64,000 bases of DNA from Kitasatospora xanthocidica (lineage in GTDB: Bacteria > Actinomycetota > Actinomycetes > Streptomycetales > Streptomycetaceae), in the NCBI RefSeq assembly GCF_014656195.1, contig NZ_BNBY01000010.1, positions 62,001 through 126,000 on the forward strand. The letters run 5' to 3'. Below, piece by piece: positions 61,149-64,000 of the stretch; positions within the stretch are counted from its first letter, which is position 1, and each line of letters begins with the position of its first letter. A program made the position numbers and the translations under genes. The notes under the pieces were generated by a model. The model worked only from the letters and a program-made list of their open reading frames with translations. It was not told the origin of the DNA and did no database searches.

Positions 61149-61164
61149 CGCGCGCCCGTACACC

Positions 61165-61196
61165 ACGGCCCCGGACTCGGCGGAGTCCGGGGCCGT
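61165..61196. terminator. Terminator after the DHA2 exporter
   Basis: ACGGCCCCGGACTC (61165-61178) and GAGTCCGGGGCCGT (61183-61196) pair perfectly around GGCG. The CACC/GGTG flanks extend it with a bulge. It lies between convergent genes. Confidence 0.85.
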
Positions 61197-61235
61197 CGTG
61201 GTGTTCGCGGGCGGTCGTGGTGTCCGGAGGTGTGC

Positions 61236-61685
61236 TCAGACGCGGGTGAGGGCGACCAGCGGGACCGTCCGGGCCGCGGTGCGGTACCCGGCGAACTGCG
61301 GCTGGGCGGCGATCTGGCGGGCCCAGAGCGCGTCGTGCTCGGCCGGGTCGACCGGGGCCGCCAGGGCCGGGTACCGGTCGGTGCCGACCTCGACGGTGAC
61401 CTCGGAGCGGGCGACCAGGTTGCGGTACCAGACCGGGTCCTTCTCGCTGCCGCCGTTGGAGGCGAAGACCACCAGCCGGTCGCCGTCCGGCAGGTAGACC
61501 AGCGGGGTGGTGCGCGGCTCGCCGCTGCGGGCGCCGGCCACGGTGAGCAGCAGCAGCGGCATGCCGGCGAGGTCACCGCCCACCGCGCCCTCCCGCGCGC
61601 GGAACTCGGCGATCACGTCGCGGTTGAACTCGCCCGCGCCGTCGGCGGGTTCGGGGTGGCGGGGGAGCGCGGTGGGGTTCGTCAT
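61236..61685 (-). CDS. DDN-type deazaflavin (F420)-dependent nitroreductase family protein
   Basis: This 149-residue split-barrel protein has the segment DVIAEFRAREGAVGGDLAGM, then TVAGARSGEPRTTPLVYLPD, LVVFASNGGSEKDPVWYRNL and VEVGTDRYPALA: the F420-binding pattern of DDN/FDOR-B proteins. Such enzymes reduce quinones or nitro compounds with F420H2, a cofactor used by actinobacteria. ATG 61685 is seven bases after a TAGGGT box, so the mRNA is probably leaderless; an in-frame GTG at 61694 lies inside that box. A MerR-like dyad controls the promoter. Confidence 0.9.
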   Translation of the reverse strand: MTNPTALPRHPEPADGAGEFNRDVIAEFRAREGAVGGDLAGMPLLLLTVAGARSGEPRTTPLVYLPDGDRLVVFASNGGSEKDPVWYRNLVARSEVTVEVGTDRYPALAAPVDPAEHDALWARQIAAQPQFAGYRTAARTVPLVALTRV

Positions 61686-61692
61686 GCCGGTC

Positions 61693-61724
61693 ACCCTAGG
61701 AGCTCACACCGGTGTGAGGGTCAA
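61693..61724 (-). promoter_or_regulatory. MerR-like promoter with 20-base spacer upstream of the DDN gene
   Basis: On the minus strand TTGACC (61724-61719) and TAGGGT (61698-61693) are 20 bases apart. The perfect 16-base palindrome CTCACACCGGTGTGAG (61703-61718) occupies the spacer. This layout is diagnostic of MerR-family activation, yet no MerR gene is adjacent. Confidence 0.75.
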
Positions 61725-61734
61725 GCGACAACCC

Positions 61735-61774
61735 CGAAGGGCCGGACCCCCGCCCACGGGAGTCCGGCCCTTCG
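61735..61774 (-). terminator. Terminator after aceE
   Basis: CGAAGGGCCGGAC (61735-61747) and GTCCGGCCCTTCG (61762-61774) pair perfectly around a 14-base loop. It starts 15 bases past the aceE stop on the minus strand. Confidence 0.85.
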
Positions 61775-61789
61775 TCGTCTAGCCGGTGA

Positions 61790-64000
61790 TCAGGCCTCGC
61801 CGCCGGCGGAGCCCGGGTCGGCAGCCGTCACGTCGAGCAGCTGGTAGCGGTCGATCGCTTCCTTCAGCGCCGAGCGGTCGATCTTGCCCTGCTTGGCGAG
61901 CTCGGTGAGCACGCCCAGGACGACCGACTGCGCGTCGATGTGGAAGAAGCGACGGGCCGCGCCACGGGTGTCGGCGAAGCCGAAGCCGTCGGCGCCCAGC
62001 GACTGGTACTGGCCCGGCACCCAGCGGGAGATCTGGTCCGGCACGGCGCGCATCCAGTCGGACACCGCGACGACCGGGCCCTCGGAGCCCTGCAGCTTCT
62101 GGGTGACGTACGGCACCCGCTGCGGCTCCTCGGGGTGCAGCAGGTTGAACTCCTCGGCCTCCACCGCGTCGCGGCGCAGCTCGTTCCAGGAGGTCGCGGA
62201 CCAGACGTCGGCCTTGACGTTCCACTCCTCGGCCAGGATGCGCTGGGCCTCCAGGGCCCACGGCACGGCCACGCCGGAGGCGAGGATCTGGGCCGGGATC
62301 TGGCCGGCGGTCGCCGGAGCGTACTTGTGCAGACCCTTGAGGATGCCCTCGACGTCCACGTTCTCGGGCTCGGCCGGCATCTTGATCGGCTCGTTGTAGA
62401 CGGTCATGTAGTAGAACACGTCCTCGCCGTTCGGGTGTTCGGCGCTGGAGCCGTACATCCGGCGCAGACCGTCCTGGACGATGTGCGCGATCTCGAAGCC
62501 GTACGCCGGGTCGTACGCGACGACGCCGGGGTTGGTCGAGGCCAGCAGGTGCGAGTGACCGTCGGCGTGCTGCAGGCCCTCACCGGTCAGGGTGGTGCGG
62601 CCGGCGGTGGCGCCGATCACGAAGCCGCGGGCCAGCTGGTCGGCCATCTGCCAGAACTGGTCGCCGGTGCGCTGGAACCCGAACATCGAGTAGAAGACGT
62701 ACACCGGGATCAGCGGCTCGCCGTGGGTGGCGTAGGCCGAGCCCGCGGCGATCAGCGAGGCGGTGCAGCCGGCCTCGGAGATGCCGTCGTGCAGCATCTG
62801 GCCGGTCGGCGACTCCTTGTAGGCGAGGAGCAGGTCCCGGTCGACCGACTCGTAGGTCTGGCCGAGCGGGTTGTAGATCTTCGCCGACGGGAAGAGCGAG
62901 TCCATGCCGAAGGTGCGGTACTCGTCGGGCGCGATCGGCACGAAGCGGTTGCCGATGCCCTTGTCCCGCATGAGGTCCTTGAGCACCCGGACGAACGCCA
63001 TGGTGGTGGCGATGGTCTGGTTGCCGGAACCCTTCTTGACCGCCTTGTACGCGTCGTCGCCGGGCAGTTCCAGCTGCCGCGGGCGGACCTTGCGGGTCGG
63101 CACGAAGCCGCCCAGGCCCTGCCGGCGGTCGTGCATGTACTGGATCTCTTCCGAGTTGCGGCCCGGGTGGTAGTAGGGCGGGTAGCCCTCGTCGAGCTGC
63201 TTGTCGGTGATCGGCAGGTGCAGCCGGTCGCGGAAGCGCTTCAGGTCCTCGACCGTCAGCTTCTTCATCTGGTGGGTGGCGTTGCGGCCCTCGAAGTTGG
63301 GGCCCAGCGTCCAGCCCTTGACGGTCTGGGCGAGGATGACCGTCGGCTGGCCCTTGTGCTCGCGGGCCGCCTTGAACGCCGCGTAGATCTTCTTGTGGTC
63401 GTGGCCGCCGCGACCCAGGTGCTGGATCTGCTGGTCGGTCATGCTCTCGACCATCTTGCGCAGGCGCAGGTCGGAACCGAAGAAGTGCTCGCGGATGTAC
63501 TCGCCGGACTCGGTGGCGTAGGTCTGGAACTGGCCGTCCACCGTGGTGTTCAGCTTGTTGACCAGGACGCCGTCGCGGTCCTGCGCGAGCAGCGGGTCCC
63601 AGCTGCGGTCCCAGATGAGCTTGATCACGTTCCAGCCGGCACCCCGGAACTGGGACTCCAGCTCCTGGATGATCTTGCCGTTGCCGCGGACCGGGCCGTC
63701 GAGGCGCTGCAGGTTGCAGTTGACCACGAAGGTCAGGTTGTCCAGGCCCTCGCGGGCGGCCAGGGACAGCTGGCCGAGCGACTCGGGCTCGTCCATCTCG
63801 CCGTCGCCCAGGAAGGCGTACACCTGGGAGTCGGAGGTGTCCTTGATGCCGCGGTGCTCCAGGTAGCGGTTCATCCGGGCCTGGTAGATCGCGCCGAGCG
63901 GGCCGAGGCCCATCGAGACGGTCGGGAACTCCCAGAAGTCCGGCATGAGCCGCGGGTGCGGGTAGCTGGAGAGGCCGTACGGGGCCTTCGACTTCTCCTG
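61790..64000 (-). CDS. aceE: Pyruvate dehydrogenase E1 component, homodimeric type, 5' part outside window
   Basis: This ThDP-dependent enzyme decarboxylates pyruvate in the pyruvate dehydrogenase complex. The 736 C-terminal residues are present; the frame remains open to base 64000 (QEKSKAPYGLSSYPHPR), so about 150-170 N-terminal residues are missing. The ThDP/Mg motif is GDGEMDEPESLG followed by NLTFVVNCNLQRLDGP, and further family segments are AQTVKGWTLGPNFEGRNATH and the transketolase-like C-terminal domain (VPWALEAQRILAEEWNVKAD, then WVPGQYQSLGADGFGFADTR). Actinobacteria use this homodimeric AceE type. A terminator follows. Confidence 0.97.
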   Translation of the reverse strand, partial: QEKSKAPYGLSSYPHPRLMPDFWEFPTVSMGLGPLGAIYQARMNRYLEHRGIKDTSDSQVYAFLGDGEMDEPESLGQLSLAAREGLDNLTFVVNCNLQRLDGPVRGNGKIIQELESQFRGAGWNVIKLIWDRSWDPLLAQDRDGVLVNKLNTTVDGQFQTYATESGEYIREHFFGSDLRLRKMVESMTDQQIQHLGRGGHDHKKIYAAFKAAREHKGQPTVILAQTVKGWTLGPNFEGRNATHQMKKLTVEDLKRFRDRLHLPITDKQLDEGYPPYYHPGRNSEEIQYMHDRRQGLGGFVPTRKVRPRQLELPGDDAYKAVKKGSGNQTIATTMAFVRVLKDLMRDKGIGNRFVPIAPDEYRTFGMDSLFPSAKIYNPLGQTYESVDRDLLLAYKESPTGQMLHDGISEAGCTASLIAAGSAYATHGEPLIPVYVFYSMFGFQRTGDQFWQMADQLARGFVIGATAGRTTLTGEGLQHADGHSHLLASTNPGVVAYDPAYGFEIAHIVQDGLRRMYGSSAEHPNGEDVFYYMTVYNEPIKMPAEPENVDVEGILKGLHKYAPATAGQIPAQILASGVAVPWALEAQRILAEEWNVKADVWSATSWNELRRDAVEAEEFNLLHPEEPQRVPYVTQKLQGSEGPVVAVSDWMRAVPDQISRWVPGQYQSLGADGFGFADTRGAARRFFHIDAQSVVLGVLTELAKQGKIDRSALKEAIDRYQLLDVTAADPGSAGGEA

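Overview
This is a 64 kb piece of a very GC-rich actinobacterial chromosome. Frequent GTG starts, a FasR-fabD-fabH-acpP-fabF fatty acid locus followed by a DUF3145 gene, an HrdB-related sigma factor, a DUF2690 HTH protein, many genes with a TANNNT box 6-7 bases before the start codon, and several secreted or lipid-anchored enzymes point to Streptomycetaceae (Streptomyces or Kitasatospora). Most of it looks like core chromosome. I see no prophage, plasmid, insertion sequence with a transposase, rRNA or CRISPR array.

Layout. 1-5.6 kb: an MFS exporter divergent from an XRE regulator, two small membrane or hypothetical genes, and a histidine kinase / response regulator / DUF4097 operon. 5.7-10.3 kb: tRNA dihydrouridine synthase, carrying a 159-base in-frame palindromic insertion, and pyruvate phosphate dikinase. 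10.6-17.1 kb: an RNase Sa-like ribonuclease, a DUF559-like protein, an ADP-ribosylglycohydrolase, a GNAT acetyltransferase, a PAC2 protein and an SGNH lipoprotein. 17.3-23.2 kb: dgt, dnaG, a sigma-70 factor and a membrane-bound HTH protein. 23.6-29.5 kb: glutamate decarboxylase, a sugar kinase, a small membrane protein, two tRNA-Asn genes, two paralogous secreted serine proteases and a CAU-anticodon tRNA. 29.8-36.9 kb: an SPFH / ribbon-helix-helix / GPP34 module, a D-cysteine desulfhydrase-like enzyme, an LCP cell-wall ligase, a MarR/oxidoreductase pair and DUF3145. 37-42 kb: fabF, acpP, fabH, fabD and fasR. 42.2-49.3 kb: pirin, a serine hydrolase, MerR and an aldo/keto reductase, a DinB-fold protein opposite a WYL regulator, a DUF1023 hydrolase and an MmcQ/YjbR protein. 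49.4-56.4 kb: a DyP-type peroxidase with a C-terminal repeat region, co-oriented with a secreted galactose-oxidase-like copper radical oxidase, an acyltransferase and a second DUF1023 hydrolase. 56.5-61.7 kb: a second NarL-type two-component system, TetR with a DHA2 exporter, and a DDN-type reductase. 61.8 kb to the end: pyruvate dehydrogenase E1 (aceE), cut by the window edge.

How the genes work together. The fab cluster and FasR form one fatty-acid-synthesis regulon, and pyruvate dehydrogenase further along supplies acetyl-CoA. dnaG followed by a sigma factor resembles the dnaG-rpoD adjacency of other bacteria. The copper radical oxidase would release H2O2, which the DyP peroxidase could use. 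Several regulator genes sit beside clear inverted-repeat operators (XRE, MarR, MerR, WYL, TetR).

The strongest novelty candidates are the in-frame palindromic element inside dus, the oxidase/peroxidase operon with its four-fold C-terminal repeat, and the SPFH/RHH/GPP34 module behind a perfect 16-base palindrome. All functional calls come from reading motifs by eye; no database search was run.
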